A stretch of 64,000 nucleotides of DNA from an uncultured Bacteroidales bacterium (GCA_902779165.1 CACZAN010000017.1:62001-126000), one strand, 5' to 3'. Counted from the first letter of the stretch, positions 33,597 through 42,207 are shown. The notes: generated by a model from the sequence alone, not told the origin. Program-made: numbers and translations.

Positions 33597-33919
33597 AAAC
33601 ACCTTATCATAAGTAGGTGTTACCCATGAGAAAGGAGCCAAGGTAGAAGAAGTCGTCATTCGCACGAAGACAGAGTATCAGCACGGTCTCCTGCTGACCA
33701 TGCCCCTGCATCACTCTCAGCAAGTATGGAGCGGAGTTTTGGACCATTTGAGTAGCAGAGAAGCTTCATCGGCATCCAGGAAATTAGCAAGGTTAGTAGG
33801 GTTAGCATAGTTTTTGAATTTCTGATTTGCAGAATTCCATTCCAGCAGGTTGAGGATAGTATGCAAAAATGGTTCCTTTCTCCACTCGTCCACTTTTTCT
33901 GTTTCCTATAAGCCGCACC

Positions 33920-35869
33920 CTATTCTCCGAGGCTGATGCTGGCGCACCAGCCACCGTTGCGGGCCATGTGGACGGGCAGGATGGTAGTGCTGCTGACTTT
34001 GCTCTCCTGACGGAGGTAGTCCATTGCAATGACGTGGGCATTGACACCATCGGCGAAACTCGTCATGCTGTACTCCTTGCCGGCGGGCAGGAAGTCGAGT
34101 TTGAGCTGCAGGTCACGTTCCGTGCTGTTGGTGATGCCGCCGATGAACCATTTGTCACCCTTGCGCTTGGCAGTGACACAATATTGTCCGGCTTCGGCTG
34201 CGAGGACACGCGTCTCGTCCCAGTTGACGGGCACGCTGGTGAGGAAGTCGCGGCAGTCGGGCCACTGGTCGTAGCGGCAGGGGTTGTCCATCAGCATCTG
34301 CAGGTTACTCTCAGCAAGCACGAAGATTGCCAGATTGAAAACCTTGGTGCCCACGCCTGCGCAAATGGGACGGTTGCCGTGATGCACCTCCGGCTGGTAG
34401 TTGAGCATCGATCCGGGCGTATAGTCCATGGGGCCTATAGCGTTGCGGATGAAGGGCAGCCATACACTGTTGTCGGGTTTGCAACTGCCGTTGTATTCCA
34501 TTCCTCGCACCCCTTCGTAGGTCAGCACATTAGGATATTTGTAGTCCATTCCGCTGGGGTGGTAGGCACCGTGGAAGTCAACGAAGATATGATGCTTGGC
34601 GGCTTCCTGTGCCACACGCTCGTAGAAGTTCACCATCCACTGGTCCTGGCGGTCCATGAAGTCTATCTTCACACCCTTGATGCCCCATTCCTCGAACTTC
34701 TGGAACAGGTCCATGTGATGCTCTACGGTGAGCCACGGGAGCCAGAGGATGACGCCTACGCCCTTGCTCTGGCCGTAGGCAATGATCTCCGGGAGGTGTA
34801 CTTCAGGGTTGGTCTCGAAAGGATTGCGGGTGTTCTTGGCCCAGCCCTCGTCGATGAGGATGTATCCCACGCCGTTGCGGGCCGCGAAGTCAATGAAGTA
34901 CTTGTAGGTGTCGAGGTTGATGCCGGACTTGAAAGTCACATCGGGTCCAAAGGGGATGCCGTTGAGCCAGTCCCAGCAGGTCTGTCCCACCTTGATCCAG
35001 TCGGTAGGCCCGATGGCGTTTGCCGGAGCCAGTCGCTCAGGCATCAAATTCAGCGGCAGCTGGGTGTCGCTTTGGGTGATGTACATATAGCGCCAGGGGA
35101 AGGTGCGTGTGCCGGTGGTCTTGGCCACGTAGTCGGCTTCCTTCAGGATCTTGTGGCTGCGGTCGCCCTGGTCTTCGTATTCTGTTGGACACTTGGGCTG
35201 GATGATGGAGAAGGCATTGCTGCCTTCGCCGCAAGACTTGAGGAACACGCCGGCATAATCGAAGAGATCGAACTCAGAGATGAGCACTTTCTGTCCGTCG
35301 CTCATGACGAGGATGGGGAGTTCGCTCATGCGGTCGTCGGCCTTCCATTCGTTGCTGGCCATCACAGAGTAGTTCTCCTCGCAGCTGGTCTTGAAGCCGC
35401 CTGGCTGCTGAAGGACGAGCCTGCTGGGCTTCGCGAGCTGCCACGTGCCGTCCTCGCCCAGCACCTCGATGTCGCCTTTCAGGGCAGTGATGAAACGGTA
35501 GGCAACGCCGTCGTTATATACGCGCCATTCCACCTTGTAGTTGCCGCCGAAGGTGAGGGTGAGCTGGGTGTAGTTGTTCTCCACTTTGCTGTACTTCAGG
35601 GGATGGATGGGGGTGATGGTTTCGTTGACCGTCGTCACCTTCTTGCCCTTCAGGACGGGCTTCTCGCCTAAGGTGCGGTCGCTGAGGGTCATGCCGATGT
35701 GGCACTGCTGGAACAGTTGTTCGCCATGACTCTCTACATCGTAGTAGATGCGGTCTGCAACGGTTACTGTAACCTTTGTCTGTCCGTCGGGACTGGTAGC
35801 GCTGACTTGTTTCTGCGCATGGGCGGTCATCGTTATAAAGACCACCGCCAGGGAAAGTAGTTTTTTCAT
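33920..35869 (-). CDS. Glycoside hydrolase family 97 (retaining type), second copy
   Basis: 649 residues with a signal peptide (MKKLLSLAVVFITMTAHAQ) and the same layout as the enzyme at 11801-13750: WDWLNGIPFGPDVTFKSG, YILIDEGWAKNTRNPF, GVKIDFMDRQDQW. Asp403 in the GVKID motif fits the nucleophile of retaining GH97 enzymes and VLTYEGVRG carries the probable acid/base Glu. The two GH97 proteins are the same length but clearly diverged, so likely different substrates. No SusC/D genes are adjacent. Its 3' end lies 50 bases from the inverted-repeat block. Confidence 0.9.
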   Translation of the reverse strand: MKKLLSLAVVFITMTAHAQKQVSATSPDGQTKVTVTVADRIYYDVESHGEQLFQQCHIGMTLSDRTLGEKPVLKGKKVTTVNETITPIHPLKYSKVENNYTQLTLTFGGNYKVEWRVYNDGVAYRFITALKGDIEVLGEDGTWQLAKPSRLVLQQPGGFKTSCEENYSVMASNEWKADDRMSELPILVMSDGQKVLISEFDLFDYAGVFLKSCGEGSNAFSIIQPKCPTEYEDQGDRSHKILKEADYVAKTTGTRTFPWRYMYITQSDTQLPLNLMPERLAPANAIGPTDWIKVGQTCWDWLNGIPFGPDVTFKSGINLDTYKYFIDFAARNGVGYILIDEGWAKNTRNPFETNPEVHLPEIIAYGQSKGVGVILWLPWLTVEHHMDLFQKFEEWGIKGVKIDFMDRQDQWMVNFYERVAQEAAKHHIFVDFHGAYHPSGMDYKYPNVLTYEGVRGMEYNGSCKPDNSVWLPFIRNAIGPMDYTPGSMLNYQPEVHHGNRPICAGVGTKVFNLAIFVLAESNLQMLMDNPCRYDQWPDCRDFLTSVPVNWDETRVLAAEAGQYCVTAKRKGDKWFIGGITNSTERDLQLKLDFLPAGKEYSMTSFADGVNAHVIAMDYLRQESKVSSTTILPVHMARNGGWCASISLGE

Positions 35870-35898
35870 ATAATTAGGTTTTGGAACTTCAAAAAAAA

Positions 35899-35928
35899 GG
35901 CGAAGAAGAGGGGTGACTCATCTTCGCC
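35899..35928 (-). terminator. Hairpin terminator
   Basis: GGCGAAGA and TCTTCGCC (8-bp stem); on the minus strand it is followed by a T run. Lies just after the T9SS-tail gene. Confidence 0.7.
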
Positions 35929-35992
35929 CGCTTGTTTTCAGCGGAGTCGCTGTTTCTTGTTGCCGGCTTGCGTGCCAACGGGTGTCGCCGTC

Positions 35993-36799
35993 TTATCTGA
36001 CGAGCACCTTCTCGCCACCGACGACATAGATGCCGGCGGGGAGGTTGTCGGTAGCAGAATTGATGCTGACCTGACGGCGGATGAGGGTTCCCTTGGTGTC
36101 ATAGACGTCCACGAGGGCGTTCTTGGCCTTCAGGGTCTGCACGCTGGTCTGGATGCAGTCGAGGCTGGCGACGTGCTTGATTTGCAACTCGGTAGCCGTG
36201 GTGGACTGCTGTTCCCAGATGAAACCGCAACGGGTGGGGAGGAAGTGCTGATCGGGCTGGGTGCGCACGAGTATGCTCTGCAGGATCTCGGAATCCTGCT
36301 TGGCGGGGATGCCGAAGCGGCCGTCGCCGTTCAGCTGGCTCCAGCTGCTGGCAAAGGTGACGCGGTTACCCTGCTCATCGCTGAGGGTGACGGGCATCAG
36401 CTGGGTGCCGATGGCCACAACCTCGGTGTTGCGGGCACGCAGGTACTGGGTCTTGGGAGTGTAGATGAGGTAGGGTACGCCGGCTTGAATGCCCTCGGCG
36501 GTGCAGTCGAGGAAATAGAGGTTCACCGTGTTGCCTTCCTGACGGATGGCAGCGAGGCGTTCGACCTGTACATCGGGTGCTGCCTGCTGCAGCTGTTCAG
36601 CGGTCAGGGTCATGGGCAGGCACAGGGTGTTGTAGCCAGCGAAGAGGATACGGTTGAGCTGCGTGGGGTTTTCGGACTGCAGCTGCTGCACGTTCAGAGC
36701 ACTATTGTGTGCATAGATGAACTTCAGCGGTTTCGGCTGTGCAAAAGCGGTTGAACACATGGTGGTCAGAGCCACGACAAGAAGAGTAAAATGCTTCAT
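35993..36799 (-). CDS. Secreted protein with a T9SS-type C-terminal tail
   Basis: 268 residues: signal peptide (MKHFTLLVVALTTMCSTAFAQ), a beta-rich body (NRILFAGYNTLCLPMTLTAE, PYLIYTPKTQYLRA) and a C-terminal stretch VDVYDTKGTLIRRQ ... LPAGIYVVGGEKVLVR, the pattern of type IX secretion (Por_Secre_tail) sorting domains. Probably surface-exposed or secreted through T9SS. Function otherwise unknown. It is upstream of GH97 on the same strand but a terminator lies between them. Confidence 0.72.
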   Translation of the reverse strand: MKHFTLLVVALTTMCSTAFAQPKPLKFIYAHNSALNVQQLQSENPTQLNRILFAGYNTLCLPMTLTAEQLQQAAPDVQVERLAAIRQEGNTVNLYFLDCTAEGIQAGVPYLIYTPKTQYLRARNTEVVAIGTQLMPVTLSDEQGNRVTFASSWSQLNGDGRFGIPAKQDSEILQSILVRTQPDQHFLPTRCGFIWEQQSTTATELQIKHVASLDCIQTSVQTLKAKNALVDVYDTKGTLIRRQVSINSATDNLPAGIYVVGGEKVLVR

Positions 36800-36902
36800 A
36801 ATCTATACGTGTTTAGGTTGTTTTTGTTTGATTTCAGCTGCAATTTTACGAATAAAATCTGATATTGCGTTCAAAAGGAGTCAAGACTTAACTTTTTTTA
36901 AG

Positions 36903-37940
36903 TTAAATCAACGGAATACCTGCTTCGCGACATTCTTTGCGCATCGCTTCGGGCCAGATGCTGGACTGTGTCTCGCCGATATGTGCCTTGTGGAGCAGTA
37001 TCATGCAGATGCGGCTTTGTCCCAGACCGCCTCCGATGCTCAGCGGCAGTTCTCCGCGCAGCAGACGCTGGTGGAAATAGAGCTGCTTGCGCTCCTCCTT
37101 GCCCTGCAGCGCCAACTGACGTTCGAGTGCTTCCTTGTCCACACGAATGCCCATCGATGAGAGCTCGATGGAGCGGTTGAGGATGGGATACCAGATGAGC
37201 AGGTCGCCGTTGAGTCCGCAGAAGCCGTCTTCGTTCGGCGTGGACCAGTCGTCGTAGTCCGGAGCACGCTGGTCGTGGGGTTCGCCGTCGCCCAGCTTGC
37301 CGCCTATACCTATTATAAATACGGCGCCGTAGGCTTTGCAGATGGCGTCCTCGCGCTGCTTGGGCGTGAGGTTGGGATACTGCCGACGTAACTCCTCGCT
37401 GTGGATGAAGTGAACCTCCTCGGGCAGGAAGGGTGTCAGCTGCGGATACATCTCGCTGAGATAGTACTCCGTGCGGAGGATGCAGCCGTAGATGCGGTTG
37501 ACGGTTCGGCGCAGGTATTTCAGCGTACGGTCTTCGCGGGTCATCGTGCGTTCCCAGTCCCATTGGTCGACATAGATGGAGTGGATGTTGTCGAGTTCCT
37601 CGTCGGCGCGCACGGCATTCATGTCCGTGATGACTCCGAATCCGGGCTTCACCTGGTATTCAGCCAGTGTATTGCGCTTCCATTTGGCCAATGAGTGTAC
37701 GATCTCGGCAGGGGCATCGCCCATATCCTTGATGGGGAAGGTGACGGCGCGTTCCACGCCGTTGAGGTCATCGTTCAGTCCCAGTCCCTTCAGCACGAAC
37801 AGGGGTGCCGTTACTCGACGCAGGCGCAGCTCCGAGCTCAGCGAGCTTAGGAAGAAGTCCTTGATTTTCTTGATGGCCAGCTCCGTCTGTTGCAAATCCA
37901 ACTGAGGTTCATATCCATCAGGCTTTAGCAGTTTGCTCAT
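36903..37940 (-). CDS. asnA: Aspartate-ammonia ligase (asparagine synthetase A)
   Basis: 345 residues from ATG 37940, class II aaRS-like fold: MNAVRADEELDNIHSIYVDQ, then WDWER; RQYPNLTPKQREDAICKAYG; LPLSIGGGLGQSRICMILL. Makes asparagine from aspartate, ammonia and ATP. Length is close to the usual 330. The in-frame Met at 37994 precedes unconserved residues. Own -7 box at 38024. Confidence 0.95.
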   Translation of the reverse strand: MSKLLKPDGYEPQLDLQQTELAIKKIKDFFLSSLSSELRLRRVTAPLFVLKGLGLNDDLNGVERAVTFPIKDMGDAPAEIVHSLAKWKRNTLAEYQVKPGFGVITDMNAVRADEELDNIHSIYVDQWDWERTMTREDRTLKYLRRTVNRIYGCILRTEYYLSEMYPQLTPFLPEEVHFIHSEELRRQYPNLTPKQREDAICKAYGAVFIIGIGGKLGDGEPHDQRAPDYDDWSTPNEDGFCGLNGDLLIWYPILNRSIELSSMGIRVDKEALERQLALQGKEERKQLYFHQRLLRGELPLSIGGGLGQSRICMILLHKAHIGETQSSIWPEAMRKECREAGIPLI

Positions 37941-38023
37941 TGTTTTGTTATAGTTCTCGTTTTGGAATCGTTCTTTTGATGATTTGTCGGACAATGCAGC
38001 CCGTTTTGTTGCATTTTGCGCGG

Positions 38024-38031
38024 CAAAGGTA
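38024..38031 (-). promoter_or_regulatory. Promoter -7 box of asnA (TACCTTTG)
   Basis: Minus-strand TACCTTTG, 84 bases before the asnA start. Confidence 0.6.
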
Positions 38032-38126
38032 CGTCTTTTCTTTCATATTGCCAAGAAAAACGAGGGGAAAGGGCAGTTTAGGAGCAAATATTTGACAAAA
38101 ATCTTGGTCATGTCAACAAAAAGGTC

Positions 38127-38134
38127 TATCTTTG
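38127..38134 (+). promoter_or_regulatory. Promoter -7 box of tRNA-Arg (TATCTTTG)
   Basis: TATCTTTG 11 bases before the tRNA, with TTG 20 bases further upstream (38104-38106) as a -33 element. Confidence 0.7.
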
Positions 38135-38145
38135 CACCCGCATTT

Positions 38146-38219
38146 GGCTCCGTAGCTTAGCTGTATAGAGCGTCGGATTCCGGTTCCGAAGGTCGCGGGT
38201 TAGAATCCCGCCGGAGTCA
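38146..38219 (+). tRNA. tRNA-Arg (anticodon CCG)
   Basis: 74 bases folding as a full cloverleaf: acceptor GGCTCCG/CGGAGTC (one G-U), D stem GCTT/GAGC, anticodon stem TCGGA/TCCGA with loop TTCCGGT (anticodon CCG, reads CGG), T stem GCGGG/CCCGC. Discriminator A; CCA not encoded, so it is added by the cca product encoded at 48292. Confidence 0.95.
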
Positions 38220-38230
38220 CTTAATTTTAA

Positions 38231-38272
38231 GTTTAGAGTTTAGAGTTTAGAGTTTAGAGTTTAGAGTTTAGA
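38231..38272. repeat. Heptamer tandem repeat (GTTTAGA x6)
   Basis: Six perfect GTTTAGA units, followed by degenerate GTTTAAA/GTTTAAG units up to the nitroreductase ATG at 38324. The array fills the leader between the tRNA and that gene. Confidence 0.9.
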
Positions 38273-38323
38273 GTTGAGTTTAAGGTTTAGAGTTTAAAGT
38301 TTAAGGTTTAAAGTTTAAAGTTT

Positions 38324-38860
38324 ATGAAAACACTAAACGACATAGCCCTGCACAGACGTAGCATCAGAAAATACGATTCTTCCCGTGGCCTGAGCCGCGA
38401 GGAGCTGGAGACCCTTGTGCGCTTTGCCCAGGAAGCTCCCAGTTGGAAAAACCAGCAGACCTCACGCTATCATATTGTCACCTCGCCGGAAACGCTGGCT
38501 GCAGCCCGTCAGTGTCTGGGCGGCTCCAACCCCCAAAAGACGGAAGGCGCGGGCGCACTCATCATCACCTCCTTCAAGCACGACATCGTGGGCCACACAC
38601 AAGGCAAGCCCGACAACGAAGCGGGCAACGGATGGGGGTGGTATGACCTGGGATTGCAGAGCGCCTATCTGCTGCTGAAGGCCGCAGAACTGGATATCGA
38701 CACCTTGGTCATCGGCATCCGTTCCGCAGAGCAGCTCAGGCAACTCCTCTCCATCCCTGAGGACGAAACCATTGGCGCCGTCATCGCCGTAGGCCATCGT
38801 GTCGAAGACGTCCAGCGCCCGCCTCGCAAGCCCCTGGATGACATCCTCCGCTTCTACTGA
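38324..38860 (+). CDS. Nitroreductase family protein
   Basis: 178 residues: RRSIRKYDSSRGLSREELE, FAQEAPSWKNQQTSRYHIV, and DLGLQSAYLLLKAAELDIDT are typical of FMN-dependent nitroreductases, followed by IGIRSAEQLRQLLSIPEDET. Reduces nitro- or quinone-like compounds with NAD(P)H; the substrate is unknown. A 7-bp tandem repeat lies directly upstream of the start. Possibly read from the tRNA promoter. Confidence 0.88.
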   Translation: MKTLNDIALHRRSIRKYDSSRGLSREELETLVRFAQEAPSWKNQQTSRYHIVTSPETLAAARQCLGGSNPQKTEGAGALIITSFKHDIVGHTQGKPDNEAGNGWGWYDLGLQSAYLLLKAAELDIDTLVIGIRSAEQLRQLLSIPEDETIGAVIAVGHRVEDVQRPPRKPLDDILRFY

Positions 38861-38960
38861 TCGTCTGGTCTGTAGGGGACGTGAATAGCTGACAGCCCTC
38901 TCCTGCTCGCCTCCCTATCAGATTATTACTGCCAGAGGACGAGCGCAAAAGTAAAAAAAG

Positions 38961-38991
38961 CCCCGCTGCATCGACATCCGATGCAGCGGGG
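38961..38991. terminator. Strong bidirectional terminator
   Basis: CCCCGCTGCATCG and CGATGCAGCGGGG, a perfect 13-bp stem with a 5-base loop, A run before and T-rich after, between convergent nitroreductase and membrane-protein genes. Confidence 0.92.
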
Positions 38992-39019
38992 TTGTTTTGA
39001 TATTGTTGGATTTTTTTGA

Positions 39020-39772
39020 TTACTTCACTTCCTGGTAATCGTTATTCTCTGCGGGAGCAGCGGGAGCAGCGGGAGCGATGGGCTCTTCAGCGGGAGCGGC
39101 TGAGGGCAGATAGGACCGCAGGACGAGGTAGGCAACGACGAGCATGAAGTTGATGACGACGTCGGCAAAGTAGACACCTACGCAGCAGGCACAGAAGCCG
39201 AGGATGGCGATTCCGATAGCGGTGAGGCCGAGGAGGACGAGATCCCAGAAGCTGCCTGAGGTCATGTTCCACGAGCGGCTGAGGGCTTCGGTGAAGCTGA
39301 CATTCTCGACAGCGGCAATCAGGGGAGCGAACAGGAGACGTACGCCGAGGAAGATGCCGGGAAGGATGCAGCAGACGGTGCCCAAGCCGACGATGATGCC
39401 TACTGCGAGTTCCACACAGAAGAAGATGGCAAACTGGTTGATGTCGATCTTCAGGGCTTCGCCGAAGCTCTCGTACGTCTTGCCCGTGGTGGCTGCGTTA
39501 TAGAGCATGCGGAAAGTAATGAAACCGATGTAGAGGCTGAGGAGCACACCGATGATGATCCAAGGCGAGAACTGCATGGCCTCTCTCATGGCTTCGGCCA
39601 CTTCCTGCGGGTCGGGATTTTGTCCCATGCCGCTGAGCACATCCTTGTTGACGGTTAATCCCAAGTTGCTGCCCAGAGATTTGACGAGGGAGAGGAGTAC
39701 GAAAATGGGCCAGTGTTTTACGGCGAGGTCCCACGCACGGGAGACGGTGTCTCCGACGAAGATTTTCTTCAT
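39020..39772 (-). CDS. Integral membrane protein, function unknown
   Basis: 250 residues with about five to six transmembrane segments (PIFVLLSLVKSLG, WIIIGVLLSLYIGFITFRML, FFCVELAVGIIVGLG, then TVCCILPGIFLGVRLLFAPL, IGIAILGFCACCVGVYF) and a C-terminal Ala/Pro/Glu-rich tail. The pattern (long helical hairpins with a GIFLGVRLLFAPLIAAVENVS-type loop) recalls glycerophosphoryl-diester phosphodiesterase membrane domains and DUF975 proteins. No function assigned. A similar Ala/Pro tail occurs in the DUF805 protein at 40317. Confidence 0.75.
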   Translation of the reverse strand: MKKIFVGDTVSRAWDLAVKHWPIFVLLSLVKSLGSNLGLTVNKDVLSGMGQNPDPQEVAEAMREAMQFSPWIIIGVLLSLYIGFITFRMLYNAATTGKTYESFGEALKIDINQFAIFFCVELAVGIIVGLGTVCCILPGIFLGVRLLFAPLIAAVENVSFTEALSRSWNMTSGSFWDLVLLGLTAIGIAILGFCACCVGVYFADVVINFMLVVAYLVLRSYLPSAAPAEEPIAPAAPAAPAENNDYQEVK

Positions 39773-39855
39773 TGTAGTGTTATTTTATTGGTTTAACGTT
39801 TTCTGTCTGTTAGACGTTGGTCGGAAGCAAAAAGTTGCAGCAGGTGCAAAATTTT

Positions 39856-40143
39856 TCATCCGAGGGGCACGATATTCCGAACAATGCCCCATGCGAAGGC
39901 GATGATGACCATCACGAGGGCAGCCCGAGGGGAGATTTCGTGCTTCCACAGCCACCACAATCCTACGAGAGGTGCTCCGATGGCGAGCCCAGGGTTGAGC
40001 CAGAAGGCCTCCACGAAGTTGCCGTGCAGCAACGCAAGGAACATTCGCTGGGCGCCGCAGAAGGGGCAATCGAGGCCTGTGAGCCAGTGGAAAGGGCATA
40101 TCAGCATGTCAATTCGTTCGATTTTCGCCGTTTTGTCGTGCAA
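39856..40143 (-). CDS. DUF2752 family protein
   Basis: 95 residues: CPFHWLTGLDCPFCGAQRMF and then LALLHGNFVEAF are the DUF2752 signature (C-P-x-x-x-x-T-G-x-x-C-P-x-C-G), followed by two hydrophobic segments (GLAIGAPLVGLWWLW, ALVMVIIAFAWGIVRNIV). Small membrane protein of unknown function, common next to DUF805-type genes in Bacteroidetes. Two cysteine pairs may bind metal (inference). Confidence 0.85.
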   Translation of the reverse strand: MHDKTAKIERIDMLICPFHWLTGLDCPFCGAQRMFLALLHGNFVEAFWLNPGLAIGAPLVGLWWLWKHEISPRAALVMVIIAFAWGIVRNIVPLG

Positions 40144-40264
40144 AACTACACATTATTTACGATTTGGCCAAAAAGTGACCCATAAAAACTACAAAAAACA
40201 AGGAAAAATGGCCCGTTCATTGACATTTTCCAAGAAAATATTTGGAACGAAAGGCCAAAAGGTG

Positions 40265-40272
40265 TACTTTTG
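40265..40272 (+). promoter_or_regulatory. Promoter -7 box (TACTTTTG)
   Basis: TACTTTTG with a TTTG -33 element at 40241-40244, 20 bases upstream; drives the DUF805 gene. Confidence 0.7.
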
Positions 40273-40316
40273 CAGCAAAGTAAACCTTAATTATTAACTT
40301 TTAAACTACTATTTCT

Positions 40317-40751
40317 ATGGGATTTTTCAAAGCAATTGGTTCCGGTTTTGGTAACTACACAAACTTCTCGGGTCGTGCCCGTCGTTCTGAATTCTGGTGG
40401 TGGGCTTTGTTCGCTTTTCTAATGGGTATTCTGACCGTGATTCCTATCCTCGGATGGCTTATCGCGCTGGCAATGCTGCTGCCGAACTTAGCCATGCAAG
40501 TACGTCGTCTGCACGATACGGGGCACAGCGGCTGGTGGTGGTTCATCGGCCTCATCCCCATTATTGGTTTCATCGTTCTGCTCATTTTCTACGTCACCGA
40601 CAGCAAGCCCGGTCCGAACCAGTGGGGCCCGAATCCGAAGGGCATCGGCAACGAAATCTATGAGCCCGCTCCCGCTGCAGAACCCGCTGCAGAACCCGCC
40701 GCAGCTCCTGCTGCTGAATCTCCCGCTGCAGAGCCCGCTCCCGAAGCATAA
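40317..40751 (+). CDS. DUF805 membrane protein with an Ala/Pro/Glu repeat tail
   Basis: 144 residues. NFSGRARRSEFWWWALFAFL and LAMQVRRLHDTGHSGWWWFI are the DUF805 motifs; three hydrophobic segments. The last 40 residues are PAAEPAAEPAAAPAAESPAA, a low-complexity tail written mostly with GCA/GAA/CCC codons and perhaps variable in length. Function of the family is unknown. Confidence 0.88.
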   Translation: MGFFKAIGSGFGNYTNFSGRARRSEFWWWALFAFLMGILTVIPILGWLIALAMLLPNLAMQVRRLHDTGHSGWWWFIGLIPIIGFIVLLIFYVTDSKPGPNQWGPNPKGIGNEIYEPAPAAEPAAEPAAAPAAESPAAEPAPEA

Positions 40752-40775
40752 TTTCTTACAGAAAAGAAAACAAAG

Positions 40776-40808
40776 AATCCCAGCTTCACTCTGCGTGAGG
40801 CTGGGATT
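40776..40808. terminator. Bidirectional terminator
   Basis: AATCCCAGC and GCTGGGATT (9-bp stem, 15-base loop) followed by a T run, between DUF805 and luxS (convergent). Confidence 0.85.
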
Positions 40809-40821
40809 TTCTTTTTCTTTC

Positions 40822-41316
40822 TTATGCGTCGGCAAAGACACGGCCGTCGTCGAGGGTGACTTGCAGCAGGGAGTATTCGCTGTGGAAATCGTGCTGCAAG
40901 CGGTGGAGGTATCGGCGACATTCCCAATGACACATGGGCAGATCGTGGAGCAGGTAGTTGCCACAAGTCTCGGGGGTGGTGGCGGGCACTTCGTTCTGGG
41001 TGAGGATCCACTCCAGACATTGGATGGTCAGCTGACGCATGTCCTCGACACGATAGTCACCCGTCATAACAATATACATCCCCGTCAGGCAACCCATAGG
41101 ACCTACATACACGACATCCTCCTTCACGGCGGAATTGCGGAACCAGGTGGCCATCAGATGCTCGATGCTGTGGATGGCAGCGGGGGCAACAGCGGGCTCG
41201 CAATTGGGCTCGGTGATGCGGAGGTCGAAAGTGGTGAAGCCCTTGTCGCGCCTCGACACATAGATGCCAGGCTTCAGCCGGGTGTGATCAATCGTGAAAC
41301 TCTGTATTACTTCCAT
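40822..41316 (-). CDS. luxS: S-ribosylhomocysteine lyase
   Basis: 164 residues: FTIDHTRLKPGIYVSRRD, the zinc motif HSIEHLMATWFRNS, VVYVGPMGCLTGMYIV and the third ligand in the ETCGNYLLHDL loop region. Splits S-ribosylhomocysteine into homocysteine and DPD, the AI-2 precursor. Start at 41316. Together with the mtn gene just upstream it forms the SAH recycling route. Confidence 0.95.
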   Translation of the reverse strand: MEVIQSFTIDHTRLKPGIYVSRRDKGFTTFDLRITEPNCEPAVAPAAIHSIEHLMATWFRNSAVKEDVVYVGPMGCLTGMYIVMTGDYRVEDMRQLTIQCLEWILTQNEVPATTPETCGNYLLHDLPMCHWECRRYLHRLQHDFHSEYSLLQVTLDDGRVFADA

Positions 41317-41350
41317 AGGAGTTAATTCATAATGCACAATTCAAAATAGG

Positions 41351-42094
41351 CTAATCCTCGAATTTCAGGATGGCGAACTTCTCGGGCAGGGCGGCGAGGA
41401 AGCGGCGAGTGACCTCGAAGCTGCGATCGGCCATCTCGTCCCAGAAATTCTGATATTGCTCCAGATGCTGGTCGGCACCCGGCGTGTCGCTGAGGACGCG
41501 AAAACTGACAAAGGGCACCTTGTGGAGGTAGCACGTCTGCGCAATAGCCGCACTCTCCATGTCCACAGCCAGCGCCTCGGGGAACTGCGCCTTGATACGC
41601 TGGAGCTGCGAATGATCGCTGATGAACTGGTCGCCAGAGCAGATCAAACCGGGAACGATTTTACAACTGGAAGATATCACCATTTCACCGTGAGACGGTC
41701 TGTTAACAGTCCTGGCCACTTCCACCAGTTCCTCTTCACTGCGGAAACGGGTGGGCATACCTTGTAATTGTCCGGGCTCGCAGCCGGGAAAGATGACATC
41801 GTGGTAGACGGTGAACGTGCTGACGACAACGTCCATCACATTCAGGCATTCATCGATGCCGCCTGCACAACCCGTGCTGATGATGCAGTCGGGCTCATAG
41901 CGGCGGATGAGCGATGTGGTGCCCACGGCTGCATTCACTTTGCCGATGCCACATTGCATCAATATCAGGGTGTTGGCACGCAGCGAGCCTATGGTGAACT
42001 CGAAGTTTCCATCGTGCTCTGTATGAGCATCTTTGAGTAGTGTCGTAAGCTGCACGTGCTCCTTCGACATTGCTGAGAGGACTCCTATTTTCAT
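41351..42094 (-). CDS. mtn: 5'-methylthioadenosine/S-adenosylhomocysteine nucleosidase
   Basis: 247 residues with MKIGVLSAMSKEHVQLTTLL, GIGKVNAAVGTTSLI, TGCAGGIDECLNVMDVVVST, GDQFISD and LAVDMESAAIAQTCY (catalytic Glu in DMESAA and DTPG loop SDTPG). Hydrolyses SAH to S-ribosylhomocysteine, the LuxS substrate. Start at 42094; luxS follows after 34 bases, so one operon. Confidence 0.93.
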   Translation of the reverse strand: MKIGVLSAMSKEHVQLTTLLKDAHTEHDGNFEFTIGSLRANTLILMQCGIGKVNAAVGTTSLIRRYEPDCIISTGCAGGIDECLNVMDVVVSTFTVYHDVIFPGCEPGQLQGMPTRFRSEEELVEVARTVNRPSHGEMVISSSCKIVPGLICSGDQFISDHSQLQRIKAQFPEALAVDMESAAIAQTCYLHKVPFVSFRVLSDTPGADQHLEQYQNFWDEMADRSFEVTRRFLAALPEKFAILKFED

Positions 42095-42127
42095 TGTCGT
42101 AAACTATAAGATGTGGTTTTGTGCGCA

Positions 42128-42135
42128 CAAAGGTA
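42128..42135 (-). promoter_or_regulatory. Promoter -7 box of mtn-luxS (TACCTTTG)
   Basis: Minus-strand TACCTTTG, 34 bases before mtn. Confidence 0.65.
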
Positions 42136-42175
42136 AGGCTTTTATGCGTATTAGCCAAGAAAAAAGTAAAAAAAA

Positions 42176-42207
42176 GAACTGCACCCCACGCAAATGGGAT
42201 GCAGTTC
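42176..42207 (-). terminator. Hairpin terminator
   Basis: GAACTGCA-CCCC and GGGATGCAGTTC arms (one mismatch) with A/T tracts on both sides; downstream of the outer-membrane protein gene at 42234. Confidence 0.8.

Larger units (their letters stand above)
32732..33870. repeat. Gene-poor block bounded by about 150-bp inverted repeats
   Basis: Left arm 32732-32887 and right arm 33724-33870 are near-identical in opposite orientation (both contain GGAATGGAATTCTGCAAATC and, next, AGAAATTCAAAAACTATGC). Inside are MITE copy B, two CTTGACGACCC hairpins and one gene-tail fragment. No transposase. The whole stretch 32151-33919 otherwise has no coding region I can support. Confidence 0.75.

Noticed and set aside
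33802-34050. 82-residue frame reaching into the inverted-repeat arm
   Set aside because: It is a shadow of the GH97 gene joined to repeat sequence; the same tail peptide appears in the other arm only because the DNA is repeated.
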